In this document: piece by piece, positions 32,849 to 40,591 of the stretch
How the letters are laid out: every line of letters begins with the position of its first letter
Numbering within the stretch: position 1 is the stretch's first letter
Origin: Anaerohalosphaeraceae bacterium
Lineage (GTDB): Bacteria; Planctomycetota; Phycisphaerae; Sedimentisphaerales; Anaerohalosphaeraceae
Assembly (NCBI GenBank): GCA_037479115.1
Contig: JBBFLK010000003.1
Coordinates: forward strand, 1 to 64,000
Reading direction: 5' to 3'
Length of the DNA stretch: 64,000 nucleotides
The notes under the pieces: generated by a model
The model's database searches: none
What the model saw: only the letters and a program-made list of their open reading frames with translations
Told to the model about the DNA's origin: nothing
Translations under genes and position numbers: made by a program

Positions 32849-34192
32849 GTGGTTCAGAAAAAAACAGGTGGGTCCGGGGCCGTCAACTCGAAATCGGTCC
32901 GCCGGCGGGTGATTCGTTTCCTTCGGGACTGGGAAATGGATGTCCTCGATGTGGATTTTGAGGAGAATGTCGGCCGGTTTCTGGCGGAGATGCAGAAGGG
33001 GCTTGCCGGAAAGAAAAGCACGGTGGAGATGATTCCGACATATCTGGAGGCGGATGCGGATGTGCCGGTCGGGCAGCGGGTGATTGTCGCCGATGCCGGC
33101 GGAACCAACTTCCGGGCCGCCACAGTGATTTTCGATGAGCAGAGAAGGCCGATTCTGGAGAATCTGCGGCTGTTTTCCATGCCCGGCATCGACAGAGAAG
33201 TCTCGGCGGAGGAGTTCTTCCGCATCATGGCCGGGTATTTCCGCGACATCGGGGATGCCTCCGAGCGGCTCGGATTCTGCTTTTCATATCCGGTGGAGAT
33301 GTACCCGAATAAAGACGGGCGGCTGCTCCGCTTTTCCAAAGAAATTAAAGCCCCGTCGGTCATCGATCAGATGATCGGCCAGCGGCTCAATGAGGCCCTT
33401 GAGGCCGCCGGACTGGGGCGGAAACATATTGTGCTGCTGAATGATACAGTGGCGACCCTTTTGGCGGGCTGCGGTTATCAGAATCGAATTTTCGGGGGAA
33501 TGATCGGCTTTATTCTGGGAACCGGGACAAACTGCTGCTACATCGAAAAGAACGCCAATATTCTCAAGAAAAAAAATTTGGACCTGACCCGCAGCCAGAT
33601 TATCAACACGGAATCCGGCGGTTTCGGCCATTGTCACCGCGGCAAACTGGATATTCGCTTTGACAAGTCCACGGTCAATCCGGGCTCACAGCGGTTTGAG
33701 AAGATGATTTCAGGGGCGTATTTGGGGGCCCTGCTGGGGGTGGTGATTTGTCAGGCATGCAAAGACGGTCTTTTCAGCCGCCAGGCCGCAGAACCGCTGT
33801 CAACCCTGGAAAATCTGACCACAAAAGAGATGAATGAGTTTCTGGAACATCCTTACGGCACGGGGCGTCTGGCGGCGGCGGTGCGGCAGGGCAGGCCGGA
33901 GGATGTGCAGATTCTTTACGGACTGGCGGACCGGCTGACGGAGCGGGCGGCAAAACTGGCGGCACTGAATCTGTCCAGTGCGGCCCTGCAGTCCGGACAG
34001 GGGACAGACCCCACCCGTCCGATTTGCATCGTGGCGGAGGGCACGACGTTTTACAAAATGAAGTCCCTCAAAAGCCGCGTGGAGTTTTATCTGAAAGACT
34101 ATCTGGAAAACAAAAAGGGGGTTTTCACGGAAATTGTCAGTGTGGACAATGCGACGCTGGTCGGTGCGGCGATTGCCGGTTTGACGAATTGA
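32849..34192 (+). CDS. Eukaryote-type hexokinase
   Basis: About 447 aa; start taken at a GTG with GGGAGG eight bases upstream (an upstream GTG at 32822 would add nine residues). It belongs to the two-domain hexokinase family of eukaryotes, not the short bacterial Glk/ROK kinases: VADAGGTNFRAA (phosphate 1, about residue 75), LGFCFSYPVEMYPNKDG (sugar-binding loop, about 135-150), LLNDTVATLLAGCGY (about 200) and IGFILGTGTNCCYIE (about 220), then a C-terminal VAEGTTFYK. It phosphorylates glucose or another hexose with ATP. It is followed 44 bp later by pyruvate kinase, so the pair covers the first and last steps of glycolysis. Confidence 0.88.
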   Translation: MVQKKTGGSGAVNSKSVRRRVIRFLRDWEMDVLDVDFEENVGRFLAEMQKGLAGKKSTVEMIPTYLEADADVPVGQRVIVADAGGTNFRAATVIFDEQRRPILENLRLFSMPGIDREVSAEEFFRIMAGYFRDIGDASERLGFCFSYPVEMYPNKDGRLLRFSKEIKAPSVIDQMIGQRLNEALEAAGLGRKHIVLLNDTVATLLAGCGYQNRIFGGMIGFILGTGTNCCYIEKNANILKKKNLDLTRSQIINTESGGFGHCHRGKLDIRFDKSTVNPGSQRFEKMISGAYLGALLGVVICQACKDGLFSRQAAEPLSTLENLTTKEMNEFLEHPYGTGRLAAAVRQGRPEDVQILYGLADRLTERAAKLAALNLSSAALQSGQGTDPTRPICIVAEGTTFYKMKSLKSRVEFYLKDYLENKKGVFTEIVSVDNATLVGAAIAGLTN

Positions 34193-34236
34193 ATCCGGCG
34201 GTTTTCAGGGGACGCTTTGGTAGGGAAAGGACCCAC

Positions 34237-35670
34237 ATGATTACCAAGACGGCGATTGTGGCTACGCTGGGGCCCGCTTCGGCGGATGTGAAGACCGTCC
34301 GGCAGCTGATGGAGGCGGGGGTGCGGACGTTTCGGCTGAATTTTTCGCACGGAGAACCCGATACGCATCAGTCGATGCTGGCGGCGGTGCGCTCGGCGGC
34401 ACGGGAAGTGCCGTTTGCCGTCTCCGTGATGGGGGATTTGTGCGGTCCCAAAATCCGCCTCTGTCCCATTGACCCCGACGGCGGTCTGATTGAACCCGGC
34501 CGGACGGTTTTGATTCATCGCCGTCTGGAGGTCGGACGGCCTGACGCCTTTTCCACGACTCTGCCGGAGCTGATTGACCGGGTCCAGCTCGGCCAGCGCA
34601 TCCTGCTGGATGACGGAGCGATTGTTCTGCAGGTCGTTGACAAAAAAGGCGAGATTCTGGAGTGCCGTGTTCTGGTCGGCGGCCCTGTCCGAAGCCGAAA
34701 GGGCGTCAATCTGCCGGATACCGATTTGGGCATCCCCGCCATCACGCCGCGCGACCGGCAGTGGATCGATTGGGCGGTGGAGCATCAGTTGGATTATCTG
34801 GCTCTGAGCTTTGTTCAGAAAGCGCAGGAGATTCTTGACCTGCGGCAGATGCTGCGGCAGAAAGACTCTCCGATAAAAGTCGTCGCCAAGATTGAAAAAC
34901 CCCGAGCGGTGGAAAATCTGGAGGAAATTATTCAGGTCTCCGATGCCGTGTTGGTGGCTCGCGGGGATTTGGGCGTGGAAATGCCGGCCGAACAAGTGCC
35001 TCTGATTCAGAAGCGGATAACCGCCTTATGCCGACGGTTCGGCAAGCCCGTCATCGTGGCGACACAGGTTCTTCAGTCGATGATTGAACATCCCTGGCCG
35101 ACACGGGCGGAGGTGTCGGATATTGCCAATGCCGTGATGGATTATGCCGATGCGATTATGCTCTCCGGCGAGACATCGGTCGGCAAATATCCGGTCGAAG
35201 CCGCCCGGGTGATTCATCGGGTCTGCGGCAGCACGGAAGCGTATCTGGAGCGGCTGAATCTGCCGCGTCCTCCGATGGAGACCGACCCTGCCTTAAAGAC
35301 TCTGTCGGTCATCGCCCGCTGTGTGGCCCAGATGCTTGATGAAATTCCCTGCGCGCTCGTTGCCGTGGCCACCAAAACCGGCACTACGGCTCGTCTGCTC
35401 AGCAAGGCACGCATGGATGTGCCGATTGTTTCGTTTTGTCCGGATGAGCGGGTCAATCAGCAGATGGGGCTTCATTACGGGGTCATCGGGGTGTACAGTC
35501 CCTTTGTGAGCACCCTGGCGGAATTTACCGAATACGCGGAAAAGACGATTCTCAAGCACGGCTGGGCCAAAGCCGGTCAGCAAATCCTCCTGCTGCCCGG
35601 ACAGGACCTGCTGTCCGGACGAGACAGCCAGGCGATTCTGCTGCATACACTCCGTCCGAACGGTCGGTAA
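34237..35670 (+). CDS. pyk: Pyruvate kinase
   Basis: 477 aa enzyme converting phosphoenolpyruvate and ADP to pyruvate and ATP. N-terminal TKTAIVATLGPAS and FRLNFSHGE hold substrate residues; MGDLCGPKIRL, the catalytic-Lys loop VVAKIEKPRAVENLEEI (about residue 220), and the metal/PEP motif VARGDLGVEMP (about 245) follow. VATQVLQSMIEHPWPTRAEVSDIANAV and ETSVGKYPVEAA complete the barrel, with the C-terminal allosteric-type domain present. GGGAAAGG precedes the ATG. Standard length. Confidence 0.95.
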   Translation: MITKTAIVATLGPASADVKTVRQLMEAGVRTFRLNFSHGEPDTHQSMLAAVRSAAREVPFAVSVMGDLCGPKIRLCPIDPDGGLIEPGRTVLIHRRLEVGRPDAFSTTLPELIDRVQLGQRILLDDGAIVLQVVDKKGEILECRVLVGGPVRSRKGVNLPDTDLGIPAITPRDRQWIDWAVEHQLDYLALSFVQKAQEILDLRQMLRQKDSPIKVVAKIEKPRAVENLEEIIQVSDAVLVARGDLGVEMPAEQVPLIQKRITALCRRFGKPVIVATQVLQSMIEHPWPTRAEVSDIANAVMDYADAIMLSGETSVGKYPVEAARVIHRVCGSTEAYLERLNLPRPPMETDPALKTLSVIARCVAQMLDEIPCALVAVATKTGTTARLLSKARMDVPIVSFCPDERVNQQMGLHYGVIGVYSPFVSTLAEFTEYAEKTILKHGWAKAGQQILLLPGQDLLSGRDSQAILLHTLRPNGR

Positions 35671-35712
35671 GACTTCCCCTGCCGGTGTGTCTCAAAATCT
35701 TTGCAAAAAACC

Positions 35713-35780
35713 AGCCCCGGGCGATAGGCCCGGTGATAGGAAACCAGGGCAGGAATTAGCCCCGGGCGATAAGCCCGGGG
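35713..35780. repeat. Tandem pair of a GC-rich palindromic repeat
   Basis: Two copies of AGCCCCGGGCGATA followed by G/A-GCCCGG are at 35713-35733 and 35758-35779, 45 bp apart. In the second, CCCCGGGC (35760-35767) pairs with GCCCGGGG (35773-35780) around a GATAA loop. Confidence 0.75.
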
Positions 35781-35920
35781 AAAGGGCAAGCATGCCTCTG
35801 TTTTCCTCTTTCCCTGACAAATGAAGGCTGACGACAACGGCCTGATGATGGATGACGTTTTTCTCCACGCCCTTTCGGGCGGGGCTGTCTTCCGCCGGAC
35901 AGTGTCCAGACGCCAGCGGC

Positions 35921-35968
35921 CAGTCGCCAGTTATCAGTCAACAGTTGCTAGTCATCAGTCATCAGTCA
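35921..35968 (+). repeat. Degenerate CAGT/ATCAGTC short tandem repeat
   Basis: CAGT recurs about every 7-14 bases (CAGTCGCCAG, TTATCAGTCA, ACAGTTGC, then CATCAGTC twice). It is too short and irregular for a CRISPR array. Confidence 0.7.
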
Positions 35969-36000
35969 AATTCATTTGCTTTCCTTCTTCATTTTTTTCA

Positions 36001-36060
36001 AATCTGTGGAATCCGCGCAATCTGTGGTGAATTGTTTCGGATTTCGAGCTTCGGATTTTC
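36001..36060 (+). repeat. AATCTGTGG direct pair and GGATTTCG-type repeats
   Basis: AATCTGTGG occurs at 36001-36009 and 36019-36027, followed by two copies of TTCGGATTT within 36035-36060. These resemble low-complexity intergenic repeats of other genomes. Confidence 0.55.
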
Positions 36061-36065
36061 CCCTC

Positions 36066-36096
36066 CGCTGGATTCCCGCCTGCGCGGGAATGACGG
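36066..36096 (+). repeat. Dispersed palindromic repeat, copy 3
   Basis: 31 bp matching the minus-strand copy at 6894-6924 at 30 of 31 positions, with the inverted repeat TTCCCGC/GCGGGAA. It lies near the end of the repeat-rich spacer. Confidence 0.8.
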
Positions 36097-36170
36097 GAGC
36101 TTCACGAAACGCTTCGGAGGGCAAGCCGCGGAACTGCCGAAGAATTTTTGTAGTCAGACTCAAAAAAGTC

Positions 36171-37718
36171 TCACAGAGCAGCCAGCCATTGTTCGGCCAG
36201 AACAGCCAGGTCCGACAAATCGATTCGCCCGCTGCTGATAAAATCGGCCGCCGGATTCCAGCCTGCCTGCCCGCTTTCGCTCAGCCATGCTCGGCTGAAT
36301 TCCGCCAAATCCAGCATATCCACACGGCCGTCCCGAACGGCCGGGGCAATATCCCCGCGCAGCGGCGGAACAAACCGTTCAAACTCCAGCGCCGGGTCGT
36401 CTCCTAAAAACAGCCCGCCCCCGCGGAGAATCAGATTGTATTCAGTGAACAGATTCATCCCGATGACCCCGTCCAGTTTGCCGCCCTCCGGCGAAGAAAT
36501 TTCCAGCCAGACGACCGGCACGTTGGTAAACTCCAGCCACTGTCCGATCGCCGGAATCTTCAGGGAGTCAAGATAATACCCCGGCGCCTCGATGGTCTCC
36601 CCGGTCACCCCGATAATCGGCACCTGAAATTCCCAGGCGTCCGGGTCCAGCCCCAGCCGGGCGGCGATTCGGTCCCCGATGACGGTGATTTGTGCTCCGG
36701 TATCGAGCATAAAGCGGCTCCGGTCAATCGCCGACCGCCCGCCTTCTGCCAAATCCACACTGTGGACAAAGAACAGACACTGTGAACCGGTTCCGATGAT
36801 GACGGAGGGACTGGACGGGCTGAAATCAAAATTAAAAATATCGTCTATGCTGAATGGAACGTATTGGACGGCGGCGGCGCCGAGCGGACGCAGTTCCAGC
36901 GGGACGCGGTTTCGGAATCGCGGGGCATTCTCATCGCCGGCGGGATAAAAAGTCAGCGAAGGCCCGGTATAGGTCTGGCCCTTATAAACGGATGTCACCG
37001 GCTGGTCATTTCGAATCACCGTCGTCCAAAAGACGCTCATCGGAGTTCCGACGGCGGTCACCAAATCCGGATTTGTGCCCGGGTTTTGCCCCACCAGCAC
37101 GGAGACATTGTATTCGCCCACCATTCCGGCTGTAGAGGGCAGACGGGCCTCCCGGTCCGGAGTCTGGTTGGGTTCCAGCAGATTCAGACCGCCCATAAAC
37201 AGCCCCAGAGGATAACTGACATAAGCATCAACGGAGCCGGTTACGCCGGCTATCGTGATGGTATTGTTGGTCAGATAGGTTCTGTTGTTCAGCCGCAGAG
37301 CAACGGAGGCGGCATAACTGAGAACATGGGCGCTGGCTCCGGTATCGAAAATGCCGACGGCAAAATCCCGCTGCCAGTTGGCGGCTGTAAATTGCCCCAC
37401 AACAGCGGCTGACGGGACGGCATCCAGCTCCAGGTCGGCCAGCCGACGATTGGTGGTAGTAATGACAATCCATGGGACGAAGCCGTCAATCGGAGGGGAG
37501 TCTATCGCATTCGCGGCTGGCAGGCTGAGGGCCTTGGGAAGTTGTTCTTCAGCAGCCGGTTCCTCTTTAACTCGAAAACGGACTTCCGGAATCCTTCCCC
37601 CGCCCGGCGCCCGCCAATCCACCGGACGGCTGACAATCTTCTCCGCCCCGGACGCAAAAGCACAAAGGCTGAACAAGGTTGTCAGGAGCAGAAACCGCAG
37701 AATGGTTTTGTTTTTCAT
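36171..37718 (-). CDS. Secreted two-domain retropepsin-like aspartyl protease with EF-hand-like tail
   Basis: 515 aa, start at MKNKTILRFLLLTT after ACGGAGAGA. A signal peptide spans about residues 1-24. Two retropepsin-like halves each contain Asp-Thr-Gly-Ala: FDTGASAHVLS (Asp125) and LDTGAQITVIG (Asp339), with hydrophobic-Gly elements later in each half (GVIGMNLFTEYNLIL in the second). This suggests an intramolecular pepsin-like pair. The last 65 residues carry two EF-hand/dockerin-like units (DGRVDMLDLAEFSRAWL and SGRIDLSDLAVLAEQWL), a Phycisphaerae surface-protein tail. It is probably cell-surface or secreted. Substrate and any partner are unknown. Confidence 0.8.
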   Translation of the reverse strand: MKNKTILRFLLLTTLFSLCAFASGAEKIVSRPVDWRAPGGGRIPEVRFRVKEEPAAEEQLPKALSLPAANAIDSPPIDGFVPWIVITTTNRRLADLELDAVPSAAVVGQFTAANWQRDFAVGIFDTGASAHVLSYAASVALRLNNRTYLTNNTITIAGVTGSVDAYVSYPLGLFMGGLNLLEPNQTPDREARLPSTAGMVGEYNVSVLVGQNPGTNPDLVTAVGTPMSVFWTTVIRNDQPVTSVYKGQTYTGPSLTFYPAGDENAPRFRNRVPLELRPLGAAAVQYVPFSIDDIFNFDFSPSSPSVIIGTGSQCLFFVHSVDLAEGGRSAIDRSRFMLDTGAQITVIGDRIAARLGLDPDAWEFQVPIIGVTGETIEAPGYYLDSLKIPAIGQWLEFTNVPVVWLEISSPEGGKLDGVIGMNLFTEYNLILRGGGLFLGDDPALEFERFVPPLRGDIAPAVRDGRVDMLDLAEFSRAWLSESGQAGWNPAADFISSGRIDLSDLAVLAEQWLAAL

Positions 37719-37963
37719 ACATCTCTCCGTAAAAGAAGATTCTTGCTTGCAGGACAGGACACAAAAAAATTGACAGATTTTCGAAGCGGCCAAAGGGTTT
37801 ATTTTTACCTATTTTAACGGAGTAGCGTCAAAAATGCAATTTAAAAAACGATTTAAGTTACGCCTGGCGAGGGGGGAAACAGGATATTTTTGGAGGATTG
37901 AACCTTTATGAACCCATATTCCGGCAGTCAGAAAGTATTATTCCTCCCCATTTGATTCAGGAT

Positions 37964-38362
37964 TCAAAGATACTCTTCAAAGGCAGCCGTATTCCCAATT
38001 AAAGGTCGAGTATGGTCAATACGGAAAAAGACCAATCTCGCCCGCTCCTGGGTTAGAGATTTGTTTTTCTGACGGCAGCGCCGCATCGACTGAACGACGG
38101 CTGGGTCGCTTTCCTCCCGCTCTTTCACTAAATACAGCCGATGGCCTTTATAGCCTTCTCCTTTTTCAAGAAACAAATACACGGCTTTCGGATTGATTTG
38201 AATATTGGCATAGCTTAACTGCGGCTGCATAATAAATGCGATTCGTCCGTCGGGCTGGACGTGAGGGCGTGCAAAAACAGCTGCATTGACATTTCCGGAC
38301 TTATCCGCCGTAGCGAGAATGCCGACCCCTTCGGTGCTCTCAAAATAGGTTTTCCAGTCCAT
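37964..38362 (-). CDS. Pyridoxamine-5'-phosphate-oxidase-like flavin-barrel protein
   Basis: 132 aa with start at MDWKTYFES after AAAGGAAAG. The FMN-binding split-barrel pattern is seen: GVGILATADKSGNVNAAVFARP at residues 13-34, IAFIMQPQLSYANIQINPKAVYLF in the middle, and a C-terminal barrel strand (RLVFFRIDHTRPLIG). Such small PNPOx-like proteins bind FMN or F420 and act as oxidoreductases or stress proteins; it is not the PLP-pathway PdxH, which is longer. It is transcribed divergently from the thioredoxin-family gene. Confidence 0.72.
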   Translation of the reverse strand: MDWKTYFESTEGVGILATADKSGNVNAAVFARPHVQPDGRIAFIMQPQLSYANIQINPKAVYLFLEKGEGYKGHRLYLVKEREESDPAVVQSMRRCRQKNKSLTQERARLVFFRIDHTRPLIGNTAAFEEYL

Positions 38363-38479
38363 CGGTCTTTCCTTTCCGCAAAATATGATTGATTCCCGCA
38401 ATCTGTTTCTCCAGAACCCGGCGGTTCTTTCATTTGTATTATTCAAGAGACGGATTTGTTCGGAAAGGAGATTAAAAAT

Positions 38480-39061
38480 ATGGCTTTTACATTAAAAATA
38501 GGTGAGTCTGCTCCGGATTTTTCACTGCCGGCGACGGACGGCAAAACATACACGCTGCATGATTTTGATTCGGCCCCGGTTTTGGTGATTTTCTTTACCT
38601 GCAACCATTGCCCGTACGTGCTCGGGTCCGAAGAGGTCACCCGACGCACGGCGGAAAAGTTTTTGCCCAGAGGAGTAAAGTTTGTCGCCATCAATTCCAA
38701 CAGCCCCAATACGTATCCGGAGGATTCCTTCGAGCATATGGTTCGGCGGATGCAGGAAAAGAAATTTCCCTGGCCGTATCTGTATGACCGTTCTCAGGAT
38801 GTGGCGCGAAAATACGGGGCCCTGCGAACCCCGCATTTTTATGTGTTTGACCGAAACCGCAAACTGGTTTATACCGGCCGCGAACTGGATAATCCCCGCG
38901 ATCCGAGCAAGAGCACGGTCAACGACCTGGAGAATGCACTGGAGGATGTGCTGGCGGGCCGGCCGGTCCGAAAGCCCCTGACCAATCCTATCGGCTGCAA
39001 CGTCAAATGGGAAGGACAAGACCCGCACTGGATGCCGCCGGATGCCTGCGATTTGGTTTAG
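38480..39061 (+). CDS. Thioredoxin-family redox protein (AhpC/TSA-like fold, CxxC)
   Basis: 193 aa; ATG with AAAGGAG upstream. It begins [21 protein letters not shown], the typical peroxiredoxin/TlpA opening. The redox motif is CNHCPY (about residues 38-43), where this subfamily has Cys-x-x-Cys instead of a single peroxidatic Cys. [31 protein letters not shown] carries the cis-Pro region. It lacks a signal peptide, so it is cytoplasmic. The likely role is thiol-disulfide exchange or peroxide reduction. It is encoded between a divergent flavin protein and a convergent acetyltransferase. Confidence 0.85.
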   Translation: MAFTLKIGESAPDFSLPATDGKTYTLHDFDSAPVLVIFFTCNHCPYVLGSEEVTRRTAEKFLPRGVKFVAINSNSPNTYPEDSFEHMVRRMQEKKFPWPYLYDRSQDVARKYGALRTPHFYVFDRNRKLVYTGRELDNPRDPSKSTVNDLENALEDVLAGRPVRKPLTNPIGCNVKWEGQDPHWMPPDACDLV

Positions 39062-39068
39062 GCGGGCT

Positions 39069-39557
39069 TCAAACGAGAGGTTTTAAATAAATGCATTTGG
39101 AATCCCCGGGGGCATAAAAGTCCGGGACTTCCGCCGCCAGCAGATAGCCGTTCTGCTCATAAAAGGCCCGTGTCGCATCGTAGCGCGGGGTTCCGGAGGT
39201 TTCGACGATAATCAGCCGCCCGTCTTGTCCGCGGATTTTTTCCTCGGCAAATTCGCTCAGCTTCCTGCCGATTCCTCTGCGCTGAAAGAGAGGGTCCACA
39301 GCAATCCAGTACATATCGAAGGTGCCGACGGTGCAGGGAGTCGGCCCGAAGCAAACCCAGCCGACGACTCTGTTTTCCAGCTCGGCTACATAGGATTGAT
39401 ACGTGCATTCCGGTTTTCCGCTGACGGCTTCACAAAAGACTTCGCGAGCGACAGCCAGCTCTCCGACTCGGAAAAAGCCGGTCCGTTCCACGAACTCCAG
39501 CACAGTGGATTCGTCCGAAGGGCGGGCCGGCCGGATTGCGAAAGCAGGGGCTGTCAT
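39069..39557 (-). CDS. GNAT acetyltransferase, last gene of the kamA operon
   Basis: 162 aa N-acetyltransferase with start at MTAPAFAIRPARPSDE. The acetyl-CoA-binding motif is QRRGIGRKLSEFAEE (about residues 92-106), preceded by YWIAVDPLF. Other parts are ATRAFYEQNGYLLAAEVPDFY and the ending CIYLKPLV. Its start codon overlaps the stop of the upstream ATP-grasp ligase by 4 bp. It is not an obvious AblB, but would be placed to N-acylate a product of the aminomutase/ligase genes. Substrate is inferred only from context. Confidence 0.82.
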   Translation of the reverse strand: MTAPAFAIRPARPSDESTVLEFVERTGFFRVGELAVAREVFCEAVSGKPECTYQSYVAELENRVVGWVCFGPTPCTVGTFDMYWIAVDPLFQRRGIGRKLSEFAEEKIRGQDGRLIIVETSGTPRYDATRAFYEQNGYLLAAEVPDFYAPGDSKCIYLKPLV

Positions 39558-40591
39558 AGGGTATTTCCGTTTTGACTGGTCAGCGTATTCCGGGCCCGAA
39601 TCGCCAGGGCGTTTTGAAGCATCAGCCACACGAAGCGTTCATAGGGGATATTGGCGGCTTTCAGGGCGGCTGCAAACCCTGCATCCGGGGAAATGTCCGG
39701 ATTGGGATTGATTTCGAGAATGTACGGATGATTTTTTTCGTCCAGCCGAAAATCGACTCGGGCATAGCCCCGGCAGTCGAGGGCCAGCCAGGCCTGCGTG
39801 GCCAGACGGCGGATTTTCTCGGCCAGCGGCTCTTCGAGGGGTGCCGGAATGATGCGGGGGGTGTGCTGATAGGCAAAGGATTCTTTCATCCATTTGGCGT
39901 GGTAATCCACGATGCGGGGCTTGTCCGGCGGAAAGGCGGAAAAATCAATTTCCGCCAGAGGCAGAATCCGGATTTTGCCGGCGGTTTCGAGCAGCGAGAC
40001 GTTCAGCTCCCGAGAGGGAATAAACTGCTCCACAATAGCGGCCTGATGAAACCGCTGGTGAATGGCCTGGACTTTTTCGACGGCCTGCGGGGATGGAATC
40101 GTCACCACCGAATCCGGATAGATGCCTTCGCTGGCATCGGAACAGGCGGGCTTGATGATGTAGGTGCCTTTTTTGAGTTTGTCCATCGGCAGCGGACGTC
40201 CCGGCTCGACCGTCAGGCCCGCCGGACAGGGAAGACCGGCGGCCGTCAGGATAGCCCGCGTCCGCGATTTGTCCTGAGCCAGAAACAGGGCTTCCGTGCC
40301 GCTGCCGGTGCAGCCGGCTCCAAAGGCCTCGCACAGGGCCGGAACGGCGCAGGCATCCCGCGCCGAGCCCGGAAACTCTTCAATCAGGTTGAAAATCAGT
40401 TTCTCTTTCCGCCGTTTCAGCAGGGAAACCAGATGCTGGAGACTTTCCACGGCCAGGGCTTCGGATTCAATCCCGAGTTTATCGAGGGCCTCCAGGACTG
40501 CTTTGACCTGGTCCAGGACGCCTCCGCGGCTTTCCCGAAAATCCGGGTCGGCCGGGTCAATCTGGTTATACAATACAAGGACGTCTTCCAT
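39554..40591 (-). CDS. ATP-grasp amino-acid ligase (D-Ala-D-Ala-ligase-like), second copy
   Basis: 345 aa from the ATG of MEDVLVLYNQID. The ATP-grasp domain reads KGTYIIKPACSDASEGI (about residue 140), AAIVEQFIPSRELNVSLL (about 185), and the Mg2+/ATP site RVDFRLDEKNHPYILEINPNPDISP near residue 290. It resembles Ddl in the C-terminal half but lacks the bacterial Ddl N-terminal signature. It overlaps the preceding ligase gene by 26 bp. The housekeeping Ddl is elsewhere in this window (47353), so a different carboxylate-amine substrate pair is likely. Confidence 0.85.
   Translation of the reverse strand: MEDVLVLYNQIDPADPDFRESRGGVLDQVKAVLEALDKLGIESEALAVESLQHLVSLLKRRKEKLIFNLIEEFPGSARDACAVPALCEAFGAGCTGSGTEALFLAQDKSRTRAILTAAGLPCPAGLTVEPGRPLPMDKLKKGTYIIKPACSDASEGIYPDSVVTIPSPQAVEKVQAIHQRFHQAAIVEQFIPSRELNVSLLETAGKIRILPLAEIDFSAFPPDKPRIVDYHAKWMKESFAYQHTPRIIPAPLEEPLAEKIRRLATQAWLALDCRGYARVDFRLDEKNHPYILEINPNPDISPDAGFAAALKAANIPYERFVWLMLQNALAIRARNTLTSQNGNTL

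Larger units (their letters stand above)
35671..36170. other. 500-bp coding-free spacer made of short repeat families
   Basis: This spacer lies between the convergent pyk and retropepsin genes and has no credible gene. It contains two copies of a GC-rich palindrome, a CAGT-type tandem, two AATCTGTGG copies with GGATTTCG-type repeats, and a copy of the dispersed palindromic repeat; each is listed separately. Small open frames here have no ribosome-binding site. Confidence 0.75.

Noticed and set aside
35577-35837. Minus-strand open frame across the pyk end and the palindromic repeats
   Set aside because: It is built from repeats and the complement of pyk, with no ribosome-binding site and no domain.
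35921-35968. CAGT-rich stretch as a CRISPR array
   Set aside because: Unit lengths are irregular (7-14 bp), there are no spacers of constant size, and no cas gene is near.
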